From NCBI RefSeq assembly GCF_014692875.1, contig NZ_CP061171.1, positions 1,116,001 to 1,180,000 on the forward strand: a stretch of 64,000 bases of DNA, read 5' to 3'. Position numbers and translations under genes: made by a program. Source of the stretch: Pedobacter riviphilus (GTDB taxonomy: Bacteria; Bacteroidota; Bacteroidia; Sphingobacteriales; Sphingobacteriaceae). Under the pieces are notes generated by a model. The model was not told where the DNA came from. It worked only from the letters and a program-made list of their open reading frames with translations, and searched no databases. Below are positions 34,801 through 44,670 of the stretch, piece by piece (within the stretch, counting starts at the first letter, position 1; the number at the start of each line of letters is the position of its first letter).

Positions 34801-35465
34801 GAAGAAAGTTTTTTACCTATATCGTTATGCTGATCCGATAGCTATATTTTATTAGCGTGTTCCTATCTGATTTAAAGAGCCAATAGTTACTTCGCGGTCA
34901 GCATCTATTTAGTGTTGTAGACTTTTAATTAAATTCATGGAAGACATATTGCTTTTTTTGAAAAGCAGTTGCAGTAATCTTTAGGTTACACCAGTCCAGC
35001 CATTCGCTATGGCACCGATTTAAATTCTGCTATGTGGAGTACTTCTTTTTTGAGAATAGTTTAAGCGTCACACTAGCTTGCTTTAATAACACACAGGTTT
35101 TAGCGAAGAACGCCGTCAATCCCAAGAGCCAGAGAAATCAAAAAAAACAGGTGCAGTTCAGGTAAATTGGCACTAACAAACCTGAAACGCAGTGGTTTTG
35201 TGTTCATAAACAATGATTCAAAGCTTTCAAAAGAATTGAACACGATCGCCTTAAGAATATATGCTAAAAACAAATACAGGTAATGTAGATGTGTCCACAC
35301 GATAGGCCTGCGCGGGAGAGACGACCCCTCTATTGGAGTCTGTCATTGATAGGGATTAGTAAATCGGATTATAGGAATTCGTAACCGATTGATCCAGAGC
35401 CCTGATTTTCTACATGTTTTAGAAATGAACATAGTGGTTGATAAATTTTTCATCATGTGTTTATG
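34801..35465. other. Intergenic region, no gene recognised
   Basis: About 665 bp. A minus-strand ORF at 35100-35300 has no recognisable domain and is probably not real. The words ATGTGTCCACAC (35289-35300) and AGCCCTGATTTT (35398-35409) recur from the 24.85-25.18 kb gap. I see no convincing gene remnant. Confidence 0.5.
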
Positions 35466-35494
35466 AATGCTGCGCAGATTTATCTAAGTTTGTT
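35466..35494 (+). promoter_or_regulatory. Promoter block shared with ftsK
   Basis: The 29-bp block of 30213-30241 with one mismatch (T to A). Its -7 box TAAGTTTG (35485-35492) ends 6 bp before the ATG at 35499, giving a nearly leaderless mRNA. The match decides the start of the next gene. Confidence 0.55.
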
Positions 35495-35498
35495 TCCA

Positions 35499-35771
35499 AT
35501 GTCATTGCCACTAACAAACCATACTTTAGAGAAATTAGAAGCCCTGCTTTTTGCTATGGGTTATAAGGTTCGTTACGAGAAAGGGAACTTTAAAACAGGT
35601 TCTTGCCTGCTCGAGCACAATAAAGTTGTTGTAGTCAATAAATTTTCAAATCTGGAAGGAAAAATTGCTGCATTGGTAACTTTGGTTAAGCAAACCAATA
35701 CAGATGAAAACCTGTTAGAAGAAAAACAGCGCCAATTCTACCTATCCTTACAGCAAACCGAATTATTTTAA
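35499..35771 (+). CDS. Small conserved protein of unknown function
   Basis: A 90-residue soluble protein from the ATG at 35499 (MSLPLTNHTLEKLEALLFAM). An in-frame start at 35457 exists but lies across the promoter block, so the shorter form is chosen. The sequence suggests a small alpha/beta fold with KVRYEKGNFKTG and a helical C-terminus. The metallo-hydrolase gene follows after 49 bp, and the two are probably co-transcribed; I recall this pairing in Bacteroidota but know no function. Confidence 0.65.
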   Translation: MSLPLTNHTLEKLEALLFAMGYKVRYEKGNFKTGSCLLEHNKVVVVNKFSNLEGKIAALVTLVKQTNTDENLLEEKQRQFYLSLQQTELF

Positions 35772-35820
35772 TGAAGATACAACTCCAGCATTACAGTTAT
35801 AGAAAGGAAAGTTTAAGCAG

Positions 35821-36585
35821 ATGAAGGTTACTTTTTTAGGTACTGGTACATCACAAGGCGTTCCTGTAATTGCTTGTAATTGCGAAGTTTGTTTATCTGC
35901 TGATAAAAGAGATAACCGCTTACGGACATCAATATTAATTGAAACAGCCGATAAAACCATTGTGGTAGATAGTGGGCCTGATTTCCGTTACCAGCTTTTA
36001 CGCGAAAAGGTAAAAGACCTGGATGCGGTATTGTTTACGCACGAACACAAAGACCATATTGCTGGTTTAGATGATATCAGGCCGTTTAATTACCTGCTGC
36101 ATAAGGTAATTGACGTTTATGCAACAGACAGGGTTCAAACGGCATTGAAAAGAGAATTTTATTACATCTTTGCTGAAACCAAATACCATGGTTTGCCACA
36201 GATTAATCTGCACACCGTAACCAATGGCGAAGATTTTAAAATTGGCGAAAGTACCATTATTCCTTTTGAAGTGATGCACCATTTATTGCCTATCACAGGG
36301 TACAGAATTGGCGATTTTACTTATATTACCGATGCCAAAACGATATCAGAACAAAGTTTCGAAAAAATAATGGGAACAAAAATACTGGTAATTAATGCTT
36401 TGCAGAAAGAACCACATATTTCTCATTTTACTTTAAGCGAGGCCATTGCCTTTGCGCAAAAGGTTGGCGCAGAAACCACTTATCTTACACACATCAGCCA
36501 TAATCTGGGTAAACATGCCGATGTAGAAAGAGATTTACCATCGAACATCAGGTTGGCTTACGATAGGCTTAGTTTAGAATGTTAG
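35821..36585 (+). CDS. MBL-fold metallo-hydrolase, PhnP/RNase Z-like
   Basis: A 254-residue metallo-beta-lactamase-fold enzyme. The metal-binding motif is THEHKDH (HxHxDH), with a further Asp in YITDAKTI and His in THISHN. Two Cys in CNCEVCLS near the N-terminus match the structural zinc site of PhnP-like phosphodiesterases. It probably cleaves a cyclic phosphate or small phosphodiester; the substrate is unknown. Likely in an operon with the small gene upstream. Confidence 0.88.
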   Translation: MKVTFLGTGTSQGVPVIACNCEVCLSADKRDNRLRTSILIETADKTIVVDSGPDFRYQLLREKVKDLDAVLFTHEHKDHIAGLDDIRPFNYLLHKVIDVYATDRVQTALKREFYYIFAETKYHGLPQINLHTVTNGEDFKIGESTIIPFEVMHHLLPITGYRIGDFTYITDAKTISEQSFEKIMGTKILVINALQKEPHISHFTLSEAIAFAQKVGAETTYLTHISHNLGKHADVERDLPSNIRLAYDRLSLEC

Positions 36586-36619
36586 CGTTATTTAACGTCA
36601 AAGTTTCATTTGTTTGTGA

Positions 36620-37258
36620 TCAAAAAACAAAACTGCCGCAATATGTACTCGCAGATATTCCCATTCTGTCGTCTGCAATGAAAGCTATCCAGGTGTGAAA
36701 TGTTCTTCCTTTATAAAAAGAAGGAATTTCCAGGCTTTCCCTTTCTTTAAACCGCCTGGCACCACCTGTTTCATAGATAGCCGTTTTGTTGTCCACATCA
36801 TAAACCATTAACATTACCTGGTCATGTTTCCTGTTGTAATCGTCGTTAGCATTATCCGTCCAGCTGAAATGTACACCCGCATCGTCGTGTTCCAACTTGA
36901 CACCCTCCGCACCGGTGAGGTTTCCAAAGCTTAAACGCACAGCCGCATAGTCGATTTCACCGTCGGCATTTTGGGCATTCAGCATGTTATAGGATTTTGC
37001 AACATTATGGGCGGTCATCATGCGTTTTTTCGACTCCAGGTTAAAACCAATCCGGATAAAACCAACAATAGGGCTTAAGAAGGTCTGCATCATGGTAAAA
37101 CGAGATCTGCAGGTCTTCTGATCAGCACTACCGATTTTGTTTTTTATCGATTTTCTGCGTTTGCTCCTGATGACCCATTTCCCGTTCAGGTAATAACCGG
37201 TCACGGCACCCACCGTCCCGGTGAAACCGCCGTTAATTCCATTTTCTATTTTTCCCAT
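36620..37258 (-). CDS. DUF6266 family protein
   Basis: A 212-residue protein opening MGKIENGINGGFTGTVGAV, the hallmark of DUF6266, a family seen almost only in Bacteroidota and often in several copies per genome. The N-terminal basic stretch (RSKRRKSIKNK) is followed by a beta-rich domain. There is no classical signal peptide. Some members resemble phage-like structural proteins, but that is only impression. It is convergent with the metallo-hydrolase and stands alone. Confidence 0.85.
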   Translation of the reverse strand: MGKIENGINGGFTGTVGAVTGYYLNGKWVIRSKRRKSIKNKIGSADQKTCRSRFTMMQTFLSPIVGFIRIGFNLESKKRMMTAHNVAKSYNMLNAQNADGEIDYAAVRLSFGNLTGAEGVKLEHDDAGVHFSWTDNANDDYNRKHDQVMLMVYDVDNKTAIYETGGARRFKERESLEIPSFYKGRTFHTWIAFIADDRMGISASTYCGSFVF

Positions 37259-37550
37259 GATTGCATTAACTTATATTATACAATATAGCAAATTGCTGAT
37301 TAATAAACAAATAAGTTGTATTTACTTCTGATTTACGTCGGCTTTTATACGGATATAATTGTCATAAGTCCGACGAAACCCCGTCTTAAATGCGGCAAAA
37401 GTCCGTCTAAATAATTACGCAGTTATGTTGGTATCCAATATTGGAATAAGTTTACCATGTTAAGATTTGCTTTCCGGAATATTAGTTCAAAAAAATATTT
37501 TATGAATGTTGCAGCGCACTAGGGTTAATTTATATATTTGCAAACTTCAA
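37259..37550. other. Intergenic region with tRNA promoter
   Basis: 292 bp with GTCCGACG and GTCCGTCT words repeated at about 37366-37410. The tRNA promoter is at its right end: TTG (37509-37511), a 21-bp spacer and TATATTTG (37533-37540), an exact -7 match. Confidence 0.55.
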
Positions 37551-37634
37551 ACCCAGGTGGCGGAATTGGTAGACGCACCAGCTTGAGGGGCTGGCGCCCG
37601 TATGGGTGTGGGAGTTCGAATCTCCTCTTGGGTA
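37551..37634 (+). tRNA. tRNA-Leu (anticodon GAG)
   Basis: An 84-base class II tRNA. The acceptor pairs ACCCAGG with CTTGGGT (one G-U). The D arm contains GGTAGAC, the anticodon stem CCAGC/GCTGG closes the loop TTGAGGG with GAG at 37585-37587, a long variable arm (GCGCCC...GGGTGT) follows, and the T loop is TTCGAAT. No CCA is encoded. It reads CUC and CUU leucine codons. Confidence 0.97.
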
Positions 37635-37635
37635 C

Positions 37636-37671
37636 AAAGAGTTTGGTTTTTACCAAACTCTTTTGTTTTTT
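37636..37671 (+). terminator. Intrinsic terminator after tRNA-Leu
   Basis: A perfect 12-bp stem (AAAGAGTTTGGT / ACCAAACTCTTT) with a TTTT loop, followed by TGTTTTTT. It begins 2 bp after the tRNA. Confidence 0.93.
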
Positions 37672-37981
37672 ATAACTATGGCAACCATGTGGGATTCGTC
37701 CCAATAGCCTTCTCTTTGAATAACCCAAAGTTGAACTATTTCAATATTGAGTTATTACTCTTGCTGATTTCAATACTAAATAGTTAATCATATTTTATTT
37801 GCGTGACGTGAGTAGCTAAAATATAACAACTTCACTAAAACAAGGGAAAAACAACCATTGCCAGAATCCCGAAACCAGCGCATGCAAGTTATTCTTTATT
37901 TATGCAGTCAGTCATTTCATTAATTTCTTTGCGTATCTCAGGATAATCTCTATTTTTATGCACATTTCAAACGCCACTCAA

Positions 37982-40900
37982 ATGAAATTTTCGCTCCTTC
38001 TACTGCTAGGCATGTTATTGTTTTGCCACGGCTATTCCCAAACAGGGTCTTTTGATACTGCTTTTGGTGATGCTGGTACAGTTAAACTAAAACTTGGGTA
38101 CCCCAATTTTTCCGTAGGGGCAGTCGCAGTTCAGTCTGATGGAAAAGTACTTGTTGCCGGTGGGGCTTTTAACGCTACTGACGATTTCTATGTGACGAGG
38201 TTCTTGGCAAATGGTACGGTGGATAAAAATTTTGGTGAAAGTGGAGTAGTCTATGCGGATATGCCTGGATCAGATAAGGCAGTAAAAATCATTGTACTTG
38301 CGGATGACCGTTTTTTAGTAGCTGGCCAATCCTACCAAACCGGCATCAGCCGTTCTTATGTAATAAGATACACAAACGAAGGAAAGCGGGATAACACTTA
38401 TGGCCAAAATGGCACTGTTTACATCGATGCAGAGTTTAAAGATATGGTGCTTTTGCCCGACGGAAAGCTAATCGTCGCCCATGGAGGCAGCCAAAATCTG
38501 ATGTGTTTTTCGGCTGATGGGATCAGGGACAATAAATATACTACTGCTATTAATCCATCGGATGCTTCCTTCCGCACTAGCGCACTATCGCTAAGCAGCA
38601 AAGGCAATATTCTGGCCACAGGTTATTATGGATGGTCTTTAGATCAGCAATTTTTGGCTTGCTTAAACCCTGATGGAACGCTGGATAAAAGCTTCGGGGA
38701 AAAGGGCGTAACACTATTTTCAGGGCTTGGTACCTCAAAATTTATGAAAGTAAACCTGGTCCAAAGCAAGGATGGTAACATAGGGATACTCTTCGACGAT
38801 GGAAGCAATCAACAGCGCAGTTATTTTAAGTTCAGTGCCAGTGGAAAAATTTATAATATAGGGATCAATGGCTTGCTAAAAGTACCTATAGACAAGACCA
38901 GGTTTTACGGCTTTAGATGTGTTTTTGATCAAGATGGAGCAATTTATATTGCCGGAACGGCAAGAAATGAACAGCAGGTTAATCAGTTCGCTGTCCTCAA
39001 ATTTGATAGCGACGGTAAACCTGTTCCAACATTCGGGGATGCCGGACAAAGTACTACTTTGTTCAGTGCTTCGCGGCACGAAGCAGAAATACCTTTTGTG
39101 CGGCCAGACGGAAGTATAGTGGTGGCAGGGTTTGACTATGCCGAAGGAAGGTATCAAGCCGCAGTCGGCCTGTTTTCGACCGATGGACAGCAGGTAGCAA
39201 ATTTTGCTGCAGGTACCAATTCCTCTATTGCCGTTGGTACGGGTAAATCCAGAAATGGTTTGGGAAAAGGAATTATCGTTGCTCCCGACGGATCGATGCA
39301 TGTTGCGGGCCTGGTGAGAAACGGGGAGGGGATCAGTCTTGTAGTCGCCAAATTAAAAGCGGATGGCAAGCTTGACGAGAGTTTTGGTGAGGGAGGTCGT
39401 GTACATGGTTCCCTAGAGCAAAACCATGAAACGCTATACGATTTTTACTTATCTATCGACGGTACCCAGCTTCAAATGGCCAAAGACGGATCAGGTAATA
39501 TCTACGTGATTACCACGGAACTGGATTATTTCCGGGGTAAGATTGGCCCAACACTTTTTAAGTTTACATCCGATGGTAAAGTTGACATGGCTTTTGGCGG
39601 TCGTGGAAAACTGCATATTCCTTTGAGTGACAATTCCCGGAGGGCTTTCCCCTTGGTTTAGCTTTTCAAAAGAGTGGCCAGCTGATTATTGGACTTTCAG
39701 AACGCGTAGGTGATATCGGTAACCATTTGCTTCAGTTAAGAAGGGTTAACACCAATGGCACATTTGACAAGAGTTTTGGCTCCGATGGTGTTTTGATCGA
39801 CCCCCAGTTCCATGGGCGGGAAGGTGAGCGTAGTAAGGCCTGCAGGCTCGTGATCGATAAACAAGACAGGATTGTTATGGCAGGAAGTTATGGCCTCTAT
39901 GGATTTAATAACTTTGCCATCGTACGGTATACTGCTGGTGGCGAGCTGGACAAAAGTTTTAATGGCGGGATGGTAACACCCCAATGGCCAGGTACTTCCG
40001 TTATCGGACATGCGATTGCTATCCAGGAGGATGGTAAGATCGTGGCAGCAGGCTCCAACTCCCCCAATTCACCGATCAAATTGGTCAGATATCTGCCCAC
40101 TGGTGCATTAGATCTCGACTTTGGTGAGGATGGACTGGTCAATAATGTAACTGTTGCAGGGGATGTAAGCAGATTAGCGTTACAAAGTGATGGTAAAATC
40201 CTGTATCATACTGGCAGATATAGCGACGATATTGCACTGGATCACGGATATATGCAGGTTGGAAGGTTAAATCCAGATGGATCGATTGATCAAACCTTTG
40301 GCAACAAGGGGAGTGTTTCGGTTTCACGGGCTACAGTTATGCAGGATAAAAATGGCGATATGGGCATTGCGGCGGATGGACGAATATTTCTGGTTGGTTC
40401 AACTGAACTCCAGCCAGATTATGGTATACACCAGGATATGGTTGTTTACGGCCTGCAAAACAAGATGGAGGTGTTTAAACCAGAACTGCTTAGCTTCGAT
40501 CCGCTCATTGCAGGAAACGGTGCCAGCATAACTGTTGATGGTGTCGGATTGAAAGGAGTGACCAAAGTATCAGTTGGCGGTACCCCTGTAAAATCATTTG
40601 TTGTCAAATCCAGCAGTCGGATGGTGCTTACACTAGGGGATGGTGCAACGGGTGATATCACAGCAGAAATAGGTACACAGAAAATCAGTATCCCGGGTTT
40701 TACCTATGTTCCTAGGCCTGTAATTACACCGGATGTTTCGCTCGGCCTGATCAAAGGTAACAGCGTTCTACTACAGACTCCGTCATATCCAGGTTTTACT
40801 TACACCTGGTATAGGTATATAGATGTTGTCCAATCAGGAAGTTCACCTACTTACAGAACCTCCCAGCCTGGCTCCTATACGGTAAGGATCACCAAAGATG

Positions 40901-41655
40901 GTTTCACGGATACCTCACTTCCCGCATTTGTAACTGTGGAGTTCGCGCTACCCGCAGATAATTTCACCATAAGCGCAACATCTGCCAGCTGCAGGGGAAC
41001 CAATGATGGTTCCATCTCATTAACTGCAAAAAACAGCATGAATTATACCGCGATACTTACCCTGGCGGGCATAAAAACCGAAAAAGTCTTTACCGATAAG
41101 GTATCCTTTGACCAGCTGGCTGCAGGCACATATGAACTCTGCCTGCAGGTTTCTGGAGAGAAAGACTTTAAGCAATGCTTTACGCTGGTAGTCACTGAGC
41201 CGGAAAAGCTATCTGTATTTAGTATGTTAAGCGAAAACACGGGCAAACTACACCTTCAGCTTACCGGTGCAGACAGATATTATATCGAACTCAATGGAAA
41301 ACTTTTTACCACAAACGCAAACGAGTTTGAACTTCAAATGGAAAGTGGGGCCAATAAGGTTATAGTCAGTTCTGATAAAAACTGTCAAGGTATCTGGGAG
41401 CGTGAAATTATTAACTCAAATACCCTTATGGCCTATCCAAACCCAGTTGAGGATATACTTTACTTAAACCTGGGAAATACGGGCACGGAGAAAAAAATCT
41501 TTATTTACAATACCATGGGACAATGCATCTATCAGGATAAAGTTACCCAAACCGTAACCAGCCAAATCAATATGAGGGATATCGTGCCTGGGATATATCT
41601 GCTTAGGATCAAAACCGAAAAGGACGAAAAAACATTTAAGATCGTAAAAAAATAA
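37982..41655 (+). pseudogene. Large secreted delta-60-repeat protein with T9SS sorting tail, frame broken once
   Basis: About 1,224 residues after repair. It begins with a signal peptide (MKFSLLLLLGMLLFCHGYSQ) and continues with many delta-60 / DUF5122 propeller repeats (SFDTAFGDAG, SDGKVLVAGG, VTRFLANGTVD). It then has an IPT/TIG-like domain (about 40470-40700), an Ig-like region, a Cys-containing domain and a type IX secretion tail (YPNPVEDILYLN ... KTFKIVKK). The frame is lost near 39650; one more C in CCCC (TTC CCC CTT GGT) repairs it. The start at 37982 gives the cleanest signal peptide. It should be exported by T9SS and attached to the cell surface or released. Function unknown. Confidence 0.85.
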
Positions 41656-42363
41656 ATGGGAAAAATAGCTAATTCAATCTTAACCAGTCTGTTGGTCTGC
41701 GGGCTATGGTGCGGTTGCAAAAAGAAGACTGAAGATCCGCCAAAGGAAACTTTTGGTAAGCCTGTTTTGGTATTCCCGAAGCAAGACGAGGTTTGCACAA
41801 CGGGACAAGTTATTTCACTAACACAATCCACAGTAAGTTTCGGGTGGAACGTGGTACCAAAAGCGGAAATTTACACCCTTTACTGGAAAGATCTGCTCCA
41901 GGGAACTATACAGGAAAAAAACGTATCAGTAAACCAAACCACTATATCGCTGGGGCGTGGAATTCCTTACTCCTGGTGGGTTGTTGCCAAAACAAACGCC
42001 GGTGCAGAAACCACTCAAAGTGAAACCTGGAAATTTTATAATTCAGGCCCCGGTTTTAAATCCTATGCGCCGTTTCCGGCAGATGCAATTGCCCCGATTT
42101 ATGGAAAGGTATTTGTCCAGGATACTAAATCAGTGAACCTTTCATGGAAGGGTGCTGACGTTGATGACACAGACTTAAAATACGACCTTTATTTTGGAAC
42201 AACAACTTCACCTGCCATTCTTCGCTCAGGGATAAAAGAAACAGCGGTTGCAGACATACCAACTCCGGTTAATGGAACCTACTACTGGCGGGTAGTTACC
42301 AAAGATAATGCAGGTAACAGCTCTACATCAACCTTGTTCTATTTTAAAGTAGGTATATATTAA
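41656..42363 (+). CDS. Surface lipoprotein with FN3-like repeats
   Basis: A 235-residue protein that starts at the base after the stop of the delta-60 gene, so the two are translated as a unit. It has a signal peptide ending GCKKK (probable lipid on Cys, with an atypical lipobox WCGC) and two fibronectin-III-like repeats (FGWNVVPKAEIYTLYW, VNLSWKGADVDDTDLKYDLY). This fits a lipid-anchored surface partner of the large T9SS cargo. Function unknown. Confidence 0.7.
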   Translation: MGKIANSILTSLLVCGLWCGCKKKTEDPPKETFGKPVLVFPKQDEVCTTGQVISLTQSTVSFGWNVVPKAEIYTLYWKDLLQGTIQEKNVSVNQTTISLGRGIPYSWWVVAKTNAGAETTQSETWKFYNSGPGFKSYAPFPADAIAPIYGKVFVQDTKSVNLSWKGADVDDTDLKYDLYFGTTTSPAILRSGIKETAVADIPTPVNGTYYWRVVTKDNAGNSSTSTLFYFKVGIY

Positions 42364-42836
42364 AGGCAATGCAGACAATCATTTCAAGTATCGTTAATTA
42401 TATCGAATTTAGTTAGCAGCATAGTAAAACTAGAGAGACTGTGCTGTTAAACAATTCAAGCAAAATGAAAATTATGCTTAAAAGCTCAATCCTGTCTATT
42501 TGGTAATGTTGCATTAATATTTGGTAAGCATCCTATTCGCAGTCTGTTATAGAATGTTGTGTCTCAATTGAAGTAATCAATAGTTCGATGAAATTTGTTT
42601 CTGATTTTAAAAATCACTGGAGAAATCATAAATATGGGCTACTTTTTTCATGTCCTCTTTAAAAACCTTCGTTAACGATATATTTTGGAGTACGCTAAAA
42701 GCTTCGGTATTACCTAAGCTTTTTTTGTTTGTTTTATGGCATCAGTTTACATCCTTTTTTCTGAAAAATTAAATCGTTTTTACACCGGTAGTTGTCTGAC
42801 AGCCTCGATTGATCGAATTACATATCAAAAAAATGA
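42364..42836. other. Intergenic region with terminator-like hairpin
   Basis: No gene seen. AAAAGCTT and AAGCTTTT (42697-42704 and 42716-42723) with inner GGTA/TACC form a hairpin followed by more T, a plausible plus-strand terminator about 330 bp after the lipoprotein gene. The upstream part shows no recognisable coding. Confidence 0.5.
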
Positions 42837-42935
42837 AATTGTAATTTAATCAAAAACTTAAAGCAATATCCTGAGGTGGTAGCTAAACTTATAGAGCGGT
42901 ATCGAAGATTATTTGATTATGTCGATTCCGGTTAA
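42837..42935 (+). pseudogene. Remnant of a sulfatase C-terminus (possible)
   Basis: A 32-codon open stretch ending in TAA translates to NLIKNLKQYPEVVAKLIERY followed by a short tail. The NLxxxYPEVVxxL pattern resembles the last residues of arylsulfatases. The rest of the gene is absent; upstream there are stops. Sulfatases are frequent in fucose-directed utilization loci such as the one 3 kb downstream, which makes a lost sulfatase plausible, but the stretch is short. Confidence 0.35.
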
Positions 42936-42991
42936 ATAATAAATAGCTGTCAAACTACTTTTCTTGAATATGACAGGTTAGTAATCTGATG

Positions 42992-44554
42992 TTATTTTAC
43001 TCTAATTAAATTGAGATCGCCAAAATCAAAGCTAAAGTCAATGCCTGGTGAAATGCCTTTCATTGTAAAAGATTGTGCTTTCCCTTTTTCTTTAAAGGAA
43101 AATGCAGCAAATGCATCGCAATTCATGTCCTGGTATTCCCATTTAATAGCAAAGGTATTTGTGTTATAGAAATACATTGGGCCATTTAATTTTGGTGAAC
43201 GTAAACTTTTAATCCAAAGCTGCTTGCCCTTCATAAAAACCTCCATCTTTCCAAACCATTTATCTTCGTACATACCCGTATAATCCTCGTTTTTAATTTT
43301 GGTAAGCTTCAGAGAATCTACTTTTTCCCAAACTTTCTTCGTTACTTCATCAATATTATTGGTATTAGACTTAAGATTTCTTGCCCTGTTATCAATCCAT
43401 TTGGCATCATCTAAGCCAAAGTAGCTATCCGTTATTGCTCTCGTAACGGCAAAAGCAAGACTTCCACCACCACTTTCAGTATTCGTTAGCACTACAATGC
43501 CTAAATTCAAATCTGGTACCAGGGTTACCTGCGATAACATACCTGGCAAACCGCCGGTGTGCATAGCCACCAGATTTCCTTTTACATCATTTAAAAGCCA
43601 ACCTAAACCATATCCATTAAAATGGGTATTGTATCTTTCGGATACATAGTTTGGTAAAACCGTTTGTATTGTCCACATTTTAGCACTGTTAGCTGTAGAG
43701 AACAAAGAAGACTTCTTGTCATTTCCGTATTTCCCCCTGTTTAACTGCATGATCATCCACTTAGACATATCATTCACATTGGAATATATGCCTCCGGCGG
43801 GGCTAATCATTCCGATATTGAAACGATTAATAGTTTTTAAAGCTCCTGTTGCTGTAGAATGTGGTGTTGAAAGATCTTTCATATCATTAATTAGCGTATC
43901 ACCAATAAACGAGTTACTCATTTGTAAGGGTTGGAAGATGCGTTTTTGAATAAAATCTTCAAAACTCATTTTACTTACTCTTTTAATGACTTCACCAGCA
44001 ATGATATAGAGTAGGTTATCGTAATTGTATGTTGTTCTAAATGCAGAAACTGGTTTAAAATTCTGGAAAATAGTGGTGATGTCTTTTACCGTGAAATCTG
44101 CTCCATCGGGAAAAAATGTTAAATCACCAGCCCCAAGCGCAAGGCCGCTCCTATGAGTTAACAAATCAACAATATTAAAATTATCAGTTACATACTCATT
44201 GTACATTTTAAATTCCGGAATGTAATCCTTCACCTTATCGTCCCATTTTATTTTCCCCTCATCAACCAATATGGATAACGCAGCTGTTGTAAATGCCTTA
44301 CTGTTGGAAGCTATTTGAAAGTTCGTAAATTCTGTAGTTAATTGTTTTGTATCAATCGAATTAACTCCATAGCCTTTTAGATGGATTACCTTCCCATCTT
44401 TTACAACGGCTATTGCAGCCCCGGCTACTTTTAATTTGTGTATTGCTTCTTGCATCAGCGAATCAATCTTAGAAGAAGATAGCTGTGCAAAACTTTGCAG
44501 ACAAGTAAAAAGAATAGCGGAGGTAATTACTATTTTAACAATTATTTTTTTCAT
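42992..44554 (-). CDS. Serine hydrolase, beta-lactamase class C / CubicO type
   Basis: A 520-residue protein with a signal peptide (MKKIIVKIVITSAILFT). The SxxK motif is Ser83-Asn-Ser-Lys86, the YxN motif is in NYDNLL and HxG in MHTGGLPG. Residues 1-375 form the catalytic domain, and about 380-520 is a DUF3471-like lipocalin-type C-terminal domain. Family members include esterases, D-aminopeptidases and penicillin-recognising enzymes, so the substrate is unknown. It should act in the periplasm. An AraC gene lies upstream on the same strand with a 116-bp gap. Confidence 0.85.
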   Translation of the reverse strand: MKKIIVKIVITSAILFTCLQSFAQLSSSKIDSLMQEAIHKLKVAGAAIAVVKDGKVIHLKGYGVNSIDTKQLTTEFTNFQIASNSKAFTTAALSILVDEGKIKWDDKVKDYIPEFKMYNEYVTDNFNIVDLLTHRSGLALGAGDLTFFPDGADFTVKDITTIFQNFKPVSAFRTTYNYDNLLYIIAGEVIKRVSKMSFEDFIQKRIFQPLQMSNSFIGDTLINDMKDLSTPHSTATGALKTINRFNIGMISPAGGIYSNVNDMSKWMIMQLNRGKYGNDKKSSLFSTANSAKMWTIQTVLPNYVSERYNTHFNGYGLGWLLNDVKGNLVAMHTGGLPGMLSQVTLVPDLNLGIVVLTNTESGGGSLAFAVTRAITDSYFGLDDAKWIDNRARNLKSNTNNIDEVTKKVWEKVDSLKLTKIKNEDYTGMYEDKWFGKMEVFMKGKQLWIKSLRSPKLNGPMYFYNTNTFAIKWEYQDMNCDAFAAFSFKEKGKAQSFTMKGISPGIDFSFDFGDLNLIRVK

Positions 44555-44670
44555 GGCAATTGGCTTTAAATTTAAGATGTCGTTAGTTTATTGTCGGTAT
44601 TTATCTTAAGCAATAGGTTGCTACAAAGTGACTGAGAAAAAAATCATCGAAATTGTAAAATTGTTACCAA

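Noticed and set aside
35100..35300. Minus-strand 66-codon ORF
   Set aside because: No recognisable domain, in a gap made of repeat-like sequence; probably not coding.
39727..41655. Independent second delta-60 gene
   Set aside because: It continues the repeats of the gene before it and has no signal peptide; a missing C explains the break.
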